Shown: piece by piece, positions 1-12,137 of the stretch
Layout of the letters: each line of letters opens with the position of its first letter
Position numbering within the stretch: position 1 is the stretch's first letter
Source: Anisakis pegreffii
Taxonomy: Eukaryota > Nematoda > Chromadorea > Rhabditida > Anisakidae
DNA: 64,000 bases
Direction of reading: 5' to 3'
NCBI GenBank assembly: GCA_035041965.1
Contig: JAPYMA010000200.1
Coordinates: 49,883-113,882, forward strand
The notes under the pieces: model-generated
The model's input: only the letters and a program-made list of their open reading frames with translations
What the model was told of the DNA's origin: nothing
The model's database searches: none
Position numbers and translations under genes: made by a program

Positions 1-1346
1 GCACAACACTGTCACATCGAAACGGCAAATGTAACTCGTCATTTCGTACCCCTTCCCTCCCCCCTTCAGTTTGACATTATGAGTAATCAATCGGGTGGAA
101 AATGTAGAGAGTGCAGCAAATTGCAAGAACTCACTGTTCAGTTTATGATCATACTCTGTTAAGGAACGATTATAGGTGGCGAACGTATCGGGTGCGTATA
201 TCCAGACAGCCGTAAAACAAATCATTAGGATTACCTGAAATCAATATAGTGCTAGCTAGATGAGGATTTAGATGAGGATGTTCGTCACAAATAAGATTCG
301 AGCGAACTTGACTCAGTCAGTGCTGAGCAGGCTGTAAATTGGTGAGCTTGAGGTCTTGAAAGATTCTGTGAGCAGTACCGTTTAACAGTCTTATCACTAA
401 TAGCGAATGTAAGATATGTGGTGCATTCAGCATTTGTGAGTGTTCTTTAGACATACACACAGCGAGGATATATATCTGAATGATAGTAATAATCGGATAA
501 ATAGCACCTACCTGTTTACTCCTTCTTATCGTACAGTAACCATGCACCAAAGTTGGAACACAAATATAGATATAGCGTTGTACAGCCAAGTAAACAGTCA
601 ACCAGATTGCAATAGTATGAAAAATGGACGGTAATATAAAGGCCATATACGGAAACATTGTGCACCAGAACGCTGGTAGGCCACTGTCTTGATCGGTCTC
701 GAAACCTTGCAATTCAGTGTGAGTTTTTGGCATCAAGCAATGATTATGCTAGCAGTATAGTGATAATGATATCTGCTTATGATAAAATAATCACATTGGG
801 CGATTATCCGATACTCTGCGATATTATTTAGTCTATATTACGTTATCGGGAAGATAAGATACCAGTGCAGATGTTTGCTTATTCTTTGATGGATAAAGAG
901 TGCAGCACCGAGGTGATCCAGATACTTATTGGAGAGTGCAGGTATACTTCTATGTTGGTGATAACTTGTCCATCGGAAGGAAAGGAGCGAGGGGTGCGGG
1001 GAGGTAAAAATATCTATTTGATCACTTTGGTTTATCAGTTGATGAGCACACCGGGGACCGGGGGGGGGGGTGGAGTGATGCCGTGTCTTATCACTGATAG
1101 TATTTTGTGAGGGAACAAACGGAACGGATTATTACCATGAAAAGTGTAGTAATAGAGCAGCCAGGGAAAGCACGATAGACCAGTGAGTAGCTCAGAAAGA
1201 GCCATTGCCAGCAGCACATAATTGGTTGGAGTGCGTAAGTCTCTCTTCGATAAAACCAGCACAATGAATGAATTTGTTGCCAGCGTTACGGTAACAATAA
1301 ATGGCATCACATAACCATATAGCGGTAAGGCCCATGATAATGGCAC
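1..1346 (-). CDS. Sex peptide/myosuppressin-type peptide GPCR (partial, 3 exons)
   Basis: Rhodopsin-family neuropeptide receptor of the plasma membrane. Three minus-strand exons join in phase: 1121-1346, 512-705 and 1-234. The first begins after the acceptor TTTCAATTCTAG and ends at donor GTTTGT (phase 1); the second ends at donor GTAGGT (phase 0); the third follows ATTTCAG and is cut by the window edge. The joined frame gives TM1 with YGYVMPF and the N of TM1 (TNSFIVLVLSKR), TM2 (TPTNYVLLAMALSELLTG), TM3 ending in QRYIYIC in place of DRY, and TM4 (VILMICFTAVWIYAP). The PTNYVL motif and the QRY box are typical of the Drosophila sex peptide receptor and nematode sprr/dmsr receptors. The third exon runs into extracellular loop 2, where SYICRFD supplies the expected cysteine. 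The N-terminal exon lies further right and was not found; the exon at 1346 opens with GTG, so that is a splice edge and not a start. TM5-TM7 lie outside the window. Confidence 0.88.
1035..1110. repeat. G10 homopolymer tract in GPCR intron
   Basis: Inside the GPCR intron between the 1121-1346 and 512-705 exons there is an uninterrupted run of ten G on the + strand (poly-C in the transcript), next to GGGGACC. It is short, and no function can be read from it. Confidence 0.5.
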
Positions 1347-1350
1347 CTAG

Positions 1351-2890
1351 AATTGAAACGAACGTTGCAATATTCATCGATGAGTTGTTTGGCTGTTTGC
1401 TTAGGCTTTGTAGCATTTATTTCTCAGTTTCTTTTTGCCAATTTATCAGATATCCTTAATTGAGTAATTCATTGGAAACGACCACCTCAGTTTCAGTTAG
1501 TTATCCACCGTAATGTGTGTGTGTTTTGTGTGTTTCAGTGAATTTTTGTAGATTATTTGCTTAATGTTTTAAGTTTTAGTGCTGCCTGCCTGCCTGCATT
1601 CGACAGTAGCATTTATTACCGCAAATATTTTTCTCGATTTTAATTCATGCTAAACTGCGCACACCACTTAAACTCTATTAGTTAAGGTTCTTCACTTCAG
1701 TTTACAATCATAAGAACGCAGGCAAGCACGCAGCAGTTTTGGTCAGCGATAGGTTAGAGTGCAGTCAGTGAGAGTTGTGGCGAAGTGTGCAACCGAAGCA
1801 TTTAGCGCACGTTCACTGAATGTCTTACTTGATCAAATTTGTTTTTATTTTGGATTGGTTAGGGGTAATTTCTATTTTTTGAGGTATTTTTTGTATTTGT
1901 TAGATATTGTAAGGAAGTATTTTTTAGTGTGAACGTTCTTATACGGCGGATTACGTGCTGTTGCGTGTACATTTATTTGATTTAGTTTGCATGGATGTAT
2001 ATGTTTGTGATAATCTCATCTCGCCTCAGCAATCGTATCTCCATATCCCTTTGTCGTTCGACTCTCCATTGTTTAGTTTTCTCTCTCAAAACTATTCACC
2101 ACGTTAATAGTGTTCACAATGATTTACGTAGTAATATGTGTGGCTGTGATTGGTTTCTCATCTTTAGTTACTGTAGTGGTTATTTACTGCTGCTGCTGCT
2201 GCTTGCTGCTATATGTTTTCAAAAGACAGTGGCATGCGTAGATTGTGAGAATGTTTGGTATTAACGTTGAACAGTGCAAATAAATACTTTCGAGCAGTCG
2301 GAGCGAATGAAATTGTTTTTCGTATTTATTTGCAAGTGCAATTCAAGAGGATTCTAGCTAGCAGTTGACGTAGCTTGGTGTGGTACTTTTTGTATTGTGT
2401 TCACAGAAAACGTTAAATGTTAGTGGTTAAATGAGAAAGGGATGTTGATTGAGCATCGGTTTATATTGTTGGTTCATGATGAGATTATTGAGAGTTAGCT
2501 GATGAAATTATGCACTGGATGAAGCGTTACGGATGTGGAACGTGTGATTGAAGAAAAGAGTGATTAGAGGAGTGAATGGTGCTTGATTAAGTGGACAATG
2601 AATGATACCTGTGCACTGATTGAGATTACACGACACTGCGAATTGTTCAAACATACACCAAATTGTCCCGGTTCATCCATTGCTAAAGAGAAGTTATATC
2701 ATAGTTATGAGCGCATCTAATTATGCTAGTTATGAGCGATTATATTCAAATGGTTTAGTTCATTTCGCAAAAATACTTCAGATTGATCGCTTGAATTCGC
2801 TATTTGCTGTTCACTGAATAGTTACGTTTGTGGAATGCTTCATGGATTACAGTGTTTCGAGTAGTGTACTCATCAAAGGATCAGTTTTAA
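1351..2890. other. Intron/intergenic, no gene recognised
   Basis: The left part is probably the 5' intron or upstream flank of the minus-strand GPCR. Short open frames at 1995-2264 and 2620-2817 lack coding character or conserved motifs. One short frame (1192-1416, minus) overlaps the GPCR exon in another phase and is non-coding. A short CTG run lies near 2188. Confidence 0.5.
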
Positions 2891-2904
2891 CCTAGCCACT
2901 TGGT

Positions 2905-4090
2905 TTTCAACCAGTGCCGGTCCCAAGCCCGGATAAATAGGGAGGGTTCGAGATGACTGCGCTGGCTCCAGTCTCTCTGTAAAAACTTGACCAGTCGATG
3001 ACCGGAACGCTGAAGGGAAAGTTTGCTGTGGTGTGGGCCATCCTCCAAGTCAGTGCTTTACTTTATCTTATATTAATGAGACAAAGTACAAAGTCACCAC
3101 TCTTATTATTCGTTGTATTTGTTGATGATAATAATGATAATTGCAGATCGTTTTTTGTGGAATGAATTTTTTGAGTAATTAAAATGTTTCGATTCTCAAA
3201 TTAAAAAATGAAATTTAAAATTTCGTCGACTTTCTGAATGATCCAAATCGATTTTATTCGTTCACTAACTTATTTAAATTCAGTGTGAAATTAATATGAA
3301 TATTTTAATTAATTAAAAGTGGTGACCATTTCATGATAGGGTTCTAATAGAATAATCCCAAATAACGATCCCGCCGAAGCTCACGGTGGCCCACTGACGG
3401 ATTTATTCGGTGAGTGGGCCGGGGCATAGACCGGCTGCAGCCTCCGGTGTATGCTTCGAAACGACTGAGTTGGGCAGTGTTGCCTTCCGTTGTTTCAGCA
3501 GTTTCAAGGCAATACGATCGTCGGCCCACACCAGGAGGAGGACAATGAGGACACGGCGCGTTTTATTTTATTTTTATGGTCATCTTCGTTTCGACTGAGA
3601 TTTAGATTATTGAAATGATATTTCAACAATTTAAACAATAAACTTTTCGGTTATCGTTCGAAGACACTTTTAGTAATGAATCAAAATAAACAAATTTGCG
3701 ATTGAATTTAAGTTTAAGATCCCAAAAGATGACCATTTTTCAATTAAAATTTTATTTACATTCTTTATAATAGTCTTTTGGTGTCTCCATCTCAAAGGGC
3801 ATGCATGAGATGGGTATCTGTTTGCATTATTTCAGAGTAGGGCAAAGGGGTGAAACGGCACGTGACGACCCGCGTAGCCCTCGAGCCAGGGAGGACTGTA
3901 AATTAGGAGGTTTAGGTCAGATCTAGGATCGTCCCACCCATTGTTATTGTTTTGCCCTTTGGACTTCATCTATTGTTTATTCATTTCTGTTCTCTCCTAT
4001 ATATTATACTTTTCTAGTCTGTGCGTTTCAGACGAGAAAATTTTTGAAAACGCTTTGGATCGCATTGGGCGGCAGGCAGCCCGTTTCAGA
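2905..4090. mobile_element. Probable transposable-element debris (non-LTR 3' end-like motif)
   Basis: Three GC-rich islands (about 2905-3050, 3363-3560 and 3840-3945) stand out from the AT-rich surroundings. The first contains GCCGGTCCCAAGCCCGGATA followed by AATAGGGAGGGTT. I recall this block from the 3' untranslated ends of RTE-like non-LTR retrotransposons in animals, but could not check it. The second island contains GGCCCACTGAC and, some 30 bases on, GAGTGGGCC, so it could fold into a hairpin. A nine-base inverted pair (GTCACCACT near 3092 and AGTGGTGAC near 3318) brackets part of the region. No reverse-transcriptase or transposase frame is visible. This could be one decayed element or several. 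Confidence 0.4.
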
Positions 4091-7000
4091 AATCAGAATA
4101 AAACGAAACATTAAAAATATTTTATCACACTAAAATACGATTTTCGACGATTACTTAAAAAGAATCAAAAATTGACATTAAATTTTTGTAAATTCATAAT
4201 AACAAAGTCATCATCAATAAAATGCAACCTGCCTGTATCGTTGTCGAATGAAGCACTGACTGTCTTCTTATTGCTGCTGCTGCTGCTGTCTTCCTTATTT
4301 GCTGTTGATTTGCTTGTTACAAAACACACTTCAAGCCAAGCACCGTACTGTTGTACATATGTGAATAATGCCGAGTATTCAATCAGTCGGTTTTTAGTGA
4401 TTTAGCAGGCAGATTTATTTATGTAGTGGTTTTATGGATGATGAAATAAATCACTGTTAGAATAATAGTAATGTTGATGTAATAACAGTAGTAGTAATTA
4501 AGTTGTTGGAACAGGAAGACTTTACTGCACTCACTGGATTGAATATTACTTAGAGCAGAAGCGATTTTTGATTTGAAGTGAAGTGTTCAGAAGTTGAAAT
4601 GTTATTATTGTGAGAGGTGTGCAAGAGTTTGCATGTGAATTTAGTGATGGATGGATGGATGATGGGTGTGTTGATGGCGTTTAGTGAGTCACTGCGTTTG
4701 CTTGAGTCACAATTCAGTTTGTTCGTCTCACTTTCAACTGAGGCAGAGACTGACTGTTCTGTGTTCTCGCTCCTGTAAATTAGCAAAATAAAAAATTATA
4801 GTAGATGGTGAGTATTTGATGATGCACGGAACAAAAAAACGTATTTGTGATAGCATAAAATTTGGATTAAATTTGTGATGATATGTTTCGAGATTTGTAA
4901 GAGATTTCGAGCGAACGTGTGAGTTTTTAGGGCGATAATTTAGAGGTTTTTTAATAGTTGTTGATTGGTTGATGTGGTGGTAATTTTTTAACGATGGACG
5001 GATGGAAGACGAGTGAAAAAACGATGGGAAGAGCAAGTAGCAGCACTTGAATGAAGGGATTGAATAAATTGGATGGCAGATTGATTAAAGGATTGCTGCT
5101 CAGAATGAATTGCTGAAGTGTTTATGAATATAGCAGCAATAAGAGTACAGTGAGAAATATGGATTTGATAATGAAGATGAAGGAAGAGTGGATATTGTTC
5201 GTGAGGAAGACTTGGCTGCTTGATTGTGCAATGAAAGGAAGGAGCTTGTAAAATACGAAGGGCATTCCAATGGATATTTATAAGTTACATTGATCTGCGT
5301 TGATCAGCATTCTCTTCAGTTGATTCTGAAGAGAAAGAAGTGAAGTAATGAAGCATCGCTAAACGACGATGCTCAGACAGGCCTACATTAACAAATAGGA
5401 ACGGAAGGATTCAACTTGTGAACACACTGAATCGTCGAACACTAAAAATCGCCAGCATACGATGACTTGCTTGTTTAATCGGGTGCAATTAAGTGACATT
5501 ACTGATGTTGTTCTATTCGGACTCTAGGGCAGCATTAACATCGCACTTTCGCTCAGACATCGGACTTCTTCTAAGTGGAAAATTTATGAAGACGAGTGCT
5601 GCTGCCTTTGAAGAAGTGAAGAAAAAAATGAACAAGCGACATTTCAAGCAGCAACAGTGGCCGGCTCGGAGATTTGATGTGATGTGATGATGTGATTGAT
5701 ACATAATGAGCAGCTTCGTAATGTAAAAAGAGGACCACATTAGACAGTTGACGAGCATGATATGATTTGTTATGTAAAGAGCGAACGAACGCTTTACAAT
5801 TGCGTGAATTCAGTTCGAATGGTTAGCTGAGAAGCGTTCATAAAAGCAAAGAACCGAACGAACTCTTTAAACGTTGAATTTGGATAATACTGGATATTGC
5901 ACAGATAACAAAGGCTCATTGAAAGCGATCCTGGATAGAATGAAGATGATAGAATAATCGTGAAGCTATTGCCGGCTGCTAGAGCAGCATTACTTGTGAT
6001 GTTTGATACAATCCAGAAACGATAAGGATATGAAAGGATACGAGCAAAATTCTATGAGGAAACTAATCGTACTGAAACGTACTGAACAATCGCCATTAAA
6101 GGATTACTTTAATGTGTTCTGGTGCTCTATTGATAGCAAAAACGAGTTGAGGTAATACGAATAATGTAAGTAACCAATTAAGTAAATGAACACAATAACA
6201 AAATTGCATCTATGAATATACATATATGTATATATATATCTATGCAGATAGATGTCTTGTGATTACGTGAAATTAACTAGAAATTTTGTTATTTGTTCGT
6301 ATTTAAAAATGTGAAATTAATTTTTGATTGGTGTCCGTTCATTTCAGTGTGATGATGATAGAAGTAGATATTCTTTTATTATTTATTATTATTGTTATCA
6401 ATATTATTACTATGAGGAGTAAATTTAAATATTCATTTTTTCAATAACATTTTTATATATTGAGTAATATAGTAATTGTAAGCGATATGCAGCATTGAGA
6501 CATGAGAAAAAGCATTCCGAAAGATTGGCGGGCGTGCTTGTTATGGTGACTGAATAGTTGTTATGATTGATATGAGTGAAGTTGTTTTGATGGAATATGG
6601 GAAGGGAAGTATTTAAGAGGAATATTTGTGAGTGTGTGCGAGTTTTGAAATATTTATAGTTTGGTTGGTGTTTTGTGGAAGTAGTGAAAGGTTTGTTATG
6701 TGCGTTAATTTATAATCGAGTAAGCATTTAGGTATTGATCAATCAAAGAGGGGTATTAGCTGAATGAAAGTTTAATGTGATATTGGTTGTTGTTTATGTG
6801 ACTTTAGAGCAGATTATGACGGTTGTTTATGAGACGAGTGGAGATATGCATTAAGGAGGTTTGAATTGTCGTATGGCTGGAGGACAGATACAGTGGATTG
6901 ATTCAAGAACATAAATAGGTGGATGGATCAAAAACTGACGAAGGGAATAAACGGTAGAGATATGGATGGTGCCGGAGATATGGATGGTGCCAGAGAGATA

Positions 7001-7462
7001 TGGATGTAGAGATATGGATGGTGCCGGATAAATTTATTGTAGACATATGAAAATACAAAATGCACTCAATCAGTAGACAATAAACCGAACCGATGTAAAT
7101 GAGGAATCTATAAAATTCAAGGAATTAAAAAAAATTATAAGGAATTTATAAAATGATGAGGAGGAATTGAATTGAGTGTAGCGATGTAAATGTAAATGTT
7201 TATACAATATGAGATGAATGTTAAAATGAAATGACTGAAGACAGTACAAGATGTGGCTTATAAATGATGAATGTATCTAGTAGCTTGATTTGTTTGACAG
7301 AAGGCGTGATATTATCACTAGCAGTCAGAGACAGCTGCTACTGCTACTGCTACTGCTAAGCACAAGAGTATCTGGTGTCAAAGCTTACTGCTACTGCAGC
7401 AGCAGCAGCACATACATAATCATTGGGTTGCATATTATTAAGTGATCGATTCGTGTAAAGCC

Positions 7463-7506
<44 letters not shown>

Positions 7507-10500
7507 ATCTAGTTGAATAGTCAAAAAGTAGAGATTAATATGAATATGTATAAATGATTTGATGAGATGAATGATGCATGATGCATGGACTGACTGGATG
7601 GCTGGCTGGCTGGATGGCTAGTTGGCTGCTTGAATAGAATGCAACAGCAGCAGGTTATGATCAAGTAGACAATCAAAAAACAAAGTAGTGTCGTGTGTCT
7701 CTAAAGTTCAGTTGAAAATTAACGAGAGAATGCTGTGAAGTGTAAAGAGCAGTCACAAATGCTTAGTCGAATGTTGTGCTGCTGCTGCTGCTGATGCTGC
7801 TACATGTTAGAATGGAAATTTGATGCATGAAAGCGGTCATTATCAGTGTAGAAGTTGTTTTTTTTTGTTTGATTTCTTAGATGTTCAATTTTTAGTCTCT
7901 TTTGCCATCTATGAAGCTGAAATAAAAAGATTTCTTTTAAAGTGTTACATTTCCTTGAAATAGAGTCAGTGACTACTGGATTAGTATCGTATTATAGAAC
8001 GACGAAGCAGTTATTGAATTCTTTAGAGAGGACGTTTGTTGTGTGTAGTGAAATAATGGATGTGAAATATTTGAAATTATACTCACGCACTCGTATTGGA
8101 TAGAATGTTTAATGTTCAAAAAATGTTTTATTCATGGCTATTTGTGCTAGATAGAGGATGACGGTGATGTTTAATTAGTTGTATGCGGCACCTTACATGG
8201 TGTTCATGACGGCAAAAAGTGCTTGTTCTAATGGGATTTGAATGCATGCATGGACGGATGAATGAAGCTAATGAGATACGACGAAGTCATTATTGATGAT
8301 AAGCACCTCCCCAGAGAGTTGATGTTGATAGGATAAAATCAAATCTTTATGTATGTATTTAGAAATGACTATGTGAAATTTATGATAGACTGACTTTGTT
8401 GAATTTCTGACAAGCAATTGATAGGTGAGTGGAATGATTATGTAAATGTGAGTGGAGAGGAGATTTTTGGTGAGTGGATTGGATAATTGTAAGTTATTAG
8501 TATCCACACGTATCCGCACGTAATTTCATTCATGCTCAGAGAATAGCATTCTATCATGGATATATATATGGTGGTGTGATTTTGAGTTAAGTTTATGTAG
8601 TGAGCACAGTTTATTTAAGGAACATTGATGAAGTTAGTTTAATAATAGTAATAATAATAATAATGATAATATTAATAATAATAGATATTCCACTGACAAT
8701 AAAAATCAGGATGGTAAAAGTGATGTGAGGATTAGAATGATGCTGGTTTGTGATGTGCAGAGACTCGAATGAAAAAGGAGACTTTGATGTGTTGCTGTTT
8801 AAGTGGCGTCGAGTGAATGTTTGAAACGAAACGAACAAGTAAGCAGTCAGTACACAGTGGCACATAAGTACTTGAGAAAATCACAAATTGAACCAATTTT
8901 GGGAAGACTGGCTGATGTGAGTTGGATGATAGATATTTTCATTGAATTGTGCGAAAATGATGAACGTGTGGAGTAGTTGAAGGAGAAATTTACTGATGTG
9001 AGCTCGATAGGCAAATAAATCCTTAAACAAGCAGCAGTAGTGGTGATATATGGTAATCGTTTTGAATGGTAATAATAATAATAATAATAAAGTAATATAA
9101 TAATAGTTATGAAAGCAGCAGCAGCAGAGTGCTTGTTCTACTTGAGAGAGTGCTCGAATTGGATTAGTGTGATGTGAAGAGGAGACGAGATTGATTCATA
9201 GCACGTTGGATATGGTGATTGGTTTGTTTGTTTTTTGATAGTGCAAAATGGATGATGCATATAGATAGTAGTAAAAGGAAGTGTAGTTGAACGTACTAGA
9301 TGGAATAAATGTGAAAGTTTAAGTTGTGAAAGGAACAAGGCTGTATAATTAGATGAGTTGGTGAGTTAGTGAGGAGCATGCATCATCGAAGTGACTGACG
9401 ACGAGCACGCGTGCTGTTGAATGCTCACTCTTAGCTCGTTAAAACTGAAACTAGGCGGATGAGCGGTTGGACACGATTAATATATGCCTGCGAGGTTGGT
9501 TGACGAACTAATCAAGCAGCGAACTAATTAAGTGACATTCAACCGGTCGGATTCACTAGCGGTTAGGTAGGAGCATGTTTAATGAGGCGATGAGCAGAAT
9601 GAAAAGTATTATTCGTTGAAGTGATTGATTTGAAAAGCGGATTATGTGATCATTATGGATCGTAGTTGTCTTGTCATCGTAGATGGATGGATGTTGCGTG
9701 ATAATAAGTGACAGATGTGAATATGCTGAGTGATTGGAGACAGATTGTACTTTTGAGAATGTCATTCTTTAAAGTGCACATTCGAGTGGCGTTTAATCCG
9801 TTGGGATATCCGTTGGGGAGCAATTTGCATTTGACATTTGTCTTATTATTTAACAGACTTCTAGTGCTAGTAGTAATAGAGCAGTGATTGTATTTTCAGT
9901 TGACAGTTGTTTGTGTAGTTGACAGATAATATTATTATGATAGTTGTGTTCAAGGTGTCAGGCACGAGGAAGCACATGGAATAGTATTAAGTATAGTCAG
10001 ATGAGTGAGAATAATAAGGTGCGAGTAACGGCGGCGGTGGCGGCGTTTCGTGGTTTTATAGAAGAAAAAAAGTGAGAAGTTAAAAAGGAGAAGACGGACG
10101 ACGGTTACAATAGCAATTGGATTTGTGAATGGCTTAGAAAGCTGCTTTTTTGATTTTAAATAGCGGCTGGACTTAGAATTAGGATTAGAGAAAAATGAAA
10201 TGAGCTGACGATGGTCAGTGATGGGCTGCATTCGGAACGGAAATAATTAGATGGATGGATGTTTAGTTGAATGATTGAGGAATAGTTGACTGGTTGGCAC
10301 ATCATAATTGGCGTGTAGTGGGAGTGCGAGTGAGGAGTTTTTATTTGGGTTGGAATAAACTGAGTTAAGAGTTGGAGCGAGTAGGATATATTATAGATGG
10401 GTGCAATTTGGTACTTAGTTAGTGATAGTGGTGGGGAGGGAAGGGGATGGGATGGGAGGATGAGCATACAGGAAGGGGATGGATGAATGGATATAGATGG

Positions 10501-11700
10501 CGGCGATGACAAGTGGACTAGTGGATAATTCGAAGACAAGCGGGCCTGAATCAGAAAATATCATTTATCAGCAGTCATCACATGTTCATCTTCTTGTTTG
10601 TTGACTTAGCAGCAACAGTCCATAAATAAGGCGGCATATGAGCATAAAAATGTAGGCAGGCAGGCAGCCGTGTATAAAGTATAACAGTGAGCTGAGATTT
10701 TCAACAGCACAGAATCTGGATTAATAGGTGGATATGAGGATTATTGAAATGAAGTGTGCATGTATTGATACTCTGGACAAATGAATAAATATAAAAGAAG
10801 GATAATAATTAGTGACTTATGATGGATTGAACATGCTGCCGCATCATACAGCATAGATAGATAGATGGTCTGGCGAATGAGCAGTTTTACGATGACTGAA
10901 GGCAGCAGCAGCAGCAGCAGGCTAATGATGCTGCTGCTAGCTTGAATGAAAGGGAAGTAAATGAGTGAATTGTGTGAATGCTCATAATCAGGCTTATTTG
11001 CTTGCTCATAATCATGTCATATTCATGTACTCGATTTTCTTAAGTGAACAACTAACTGCTCATCTATTTTCCATGTTCCTTTTTTATCCATCCATCAATC
11101 TATCCATCCATCCATAAAATTAATCCATCGATATTATGCAAGAGTTTAATATCGGTTTAATATTAATATCCGTTATGAATAATAGTGCTGCTGCAGTTGA
11201 ATTTATTACTTACCTTTGAAATAACCAAGTCAAGTTTACAATGAAACAAGAAGGTGTTTAGTAGGTGTAAGGCTGGCTCATTTTGAGGATGCAACATCGA
11301 TCTTGAATAGAGTTAAATTTTGTGAATATATAACATAGTAATAGAGTCATATCAGTAGTCATATATCTTATCACATCAGTGATATCGTATATCATAACAT
11401 TTATATCGTATTACATATGTTTGGCTGGTTGTTGTCGTATCGTTGAGATATTTTAAGAAGGAGGTGATATTTTTTGGTGTGTTGTTTGTTGCTTTTGCAT
11501 TAGTATTCACTTGATGTTGCTGGCGCAATAACAGATTTTCGAGGGGAGTCAGTTACGAGGACATTGAGAGTGGTACGTGAGTTGATTTGGAATGGAATGT
11601 TGAGTTGAGTTGGTTGCGAGCGGGATGAATGAATAGCAATCGGATAAATTGTAAATAAGAGTAAGTAATTGCGCTTGTAGTCGAGGGAAAAGTTGTGCTT
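4091..11700. other. Long non-coding stretch, C-depleted + strand
   Basis: No exon could be supported. The + strand has few C and many ATG/TGA-like words. Short tracts include CTG/CAG runs (7338-7350, 7398-7410, 7779-7796, 9115-9126, 10900-10920), a GT run at 7471-7504, ATA/AAT runs (8645-8665, 9069-9090), and GGAT, GGCT or GGCA tetramers. Minus-strand frames here encode S/T/H/I/N-rich strings because TAG and TGA stops need G, which is rare on that strand. It may be the 5' intronic part of the four-TM gene, but that is inference. Confidence 0.5.
7471..7504. repeat. (GT)n microsatellite
   Basis: An uninterrupted GT dinucleotide run of about 17 units in non-coding sequence. Confidence 0.9.
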
Positions 11701-11706
11701 GAAACG

Positions 11707-12137
11707 GATCAATCGGTAGATCGGAAGATCATTTTGACTGATCAGGATCGATCGGTAGATCGGAATGATCATTTTGAGTGATTAGGATCGATCGGTAGAT
11801 CGGAAGCATTTTGACTGATCAGGATCGATCGGTAGATCGGAAGCATTTTGACTGATCAGGATCGATCGGTAGATCGGAAGCATTTTGACTGATCAGGATC
11901 GATCGGTAGATCGGAAGCATTTTGACTGATCAGGATCGATCGGTAGATCGGAAGCATTTTGACTGATCAGGATCGATCGGTAGATCGGAAGCATTTTGAC
12001 TGATCAGGATCGATCGGTAGATCGGAAGCATTTTGACTGATCAGGATCGATCGGTAGATCGGAAGCATTTTGACTGATCAGGATCGATCGGTAGATCGGA
12101 AGCATTTTGACTGATCAGGATCGATCGGTAGATCAGT
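11707..12137. repeat. 37-bp GATC-rich minisatellite, about 11 copies
   Basis: The unit is GATCGGAAGCATTTTGACTG followed by ATCAGGATCGATCGGTA, period 37. The first copies differ slightly (GATCATTTTGA variants); the later copies are essentially identical. Each unit carries several GATC words, including the palindrome GATCGATC. The near-identity of the inner copies suggests recent expansion or homogenisation. No open frame of interest. Confidence 0.95.

Noticed and set aside
1192..1416. Minus-strand frame beginning MLQSLSKQPNNSS as GPCR N-terminus
   Set aside because: It is in a different phase from the TM1 exon, no usable donor lies between, and an acceptor (TTCAATTCTAG) separates them.
2905..3050. 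Self-cleaving ribozyme in the GC-rich island
   Set aside because: GTCGATGACCGG and CCGGTC words looked suggestive, but no complete hammerhead or HDV core could be laid out.
10156..10539. 127-residue S/P/H/I-rich minus-strand frame
   Set aside because: Same composition artefact, made of GGAT/GGGA words read on the complement.
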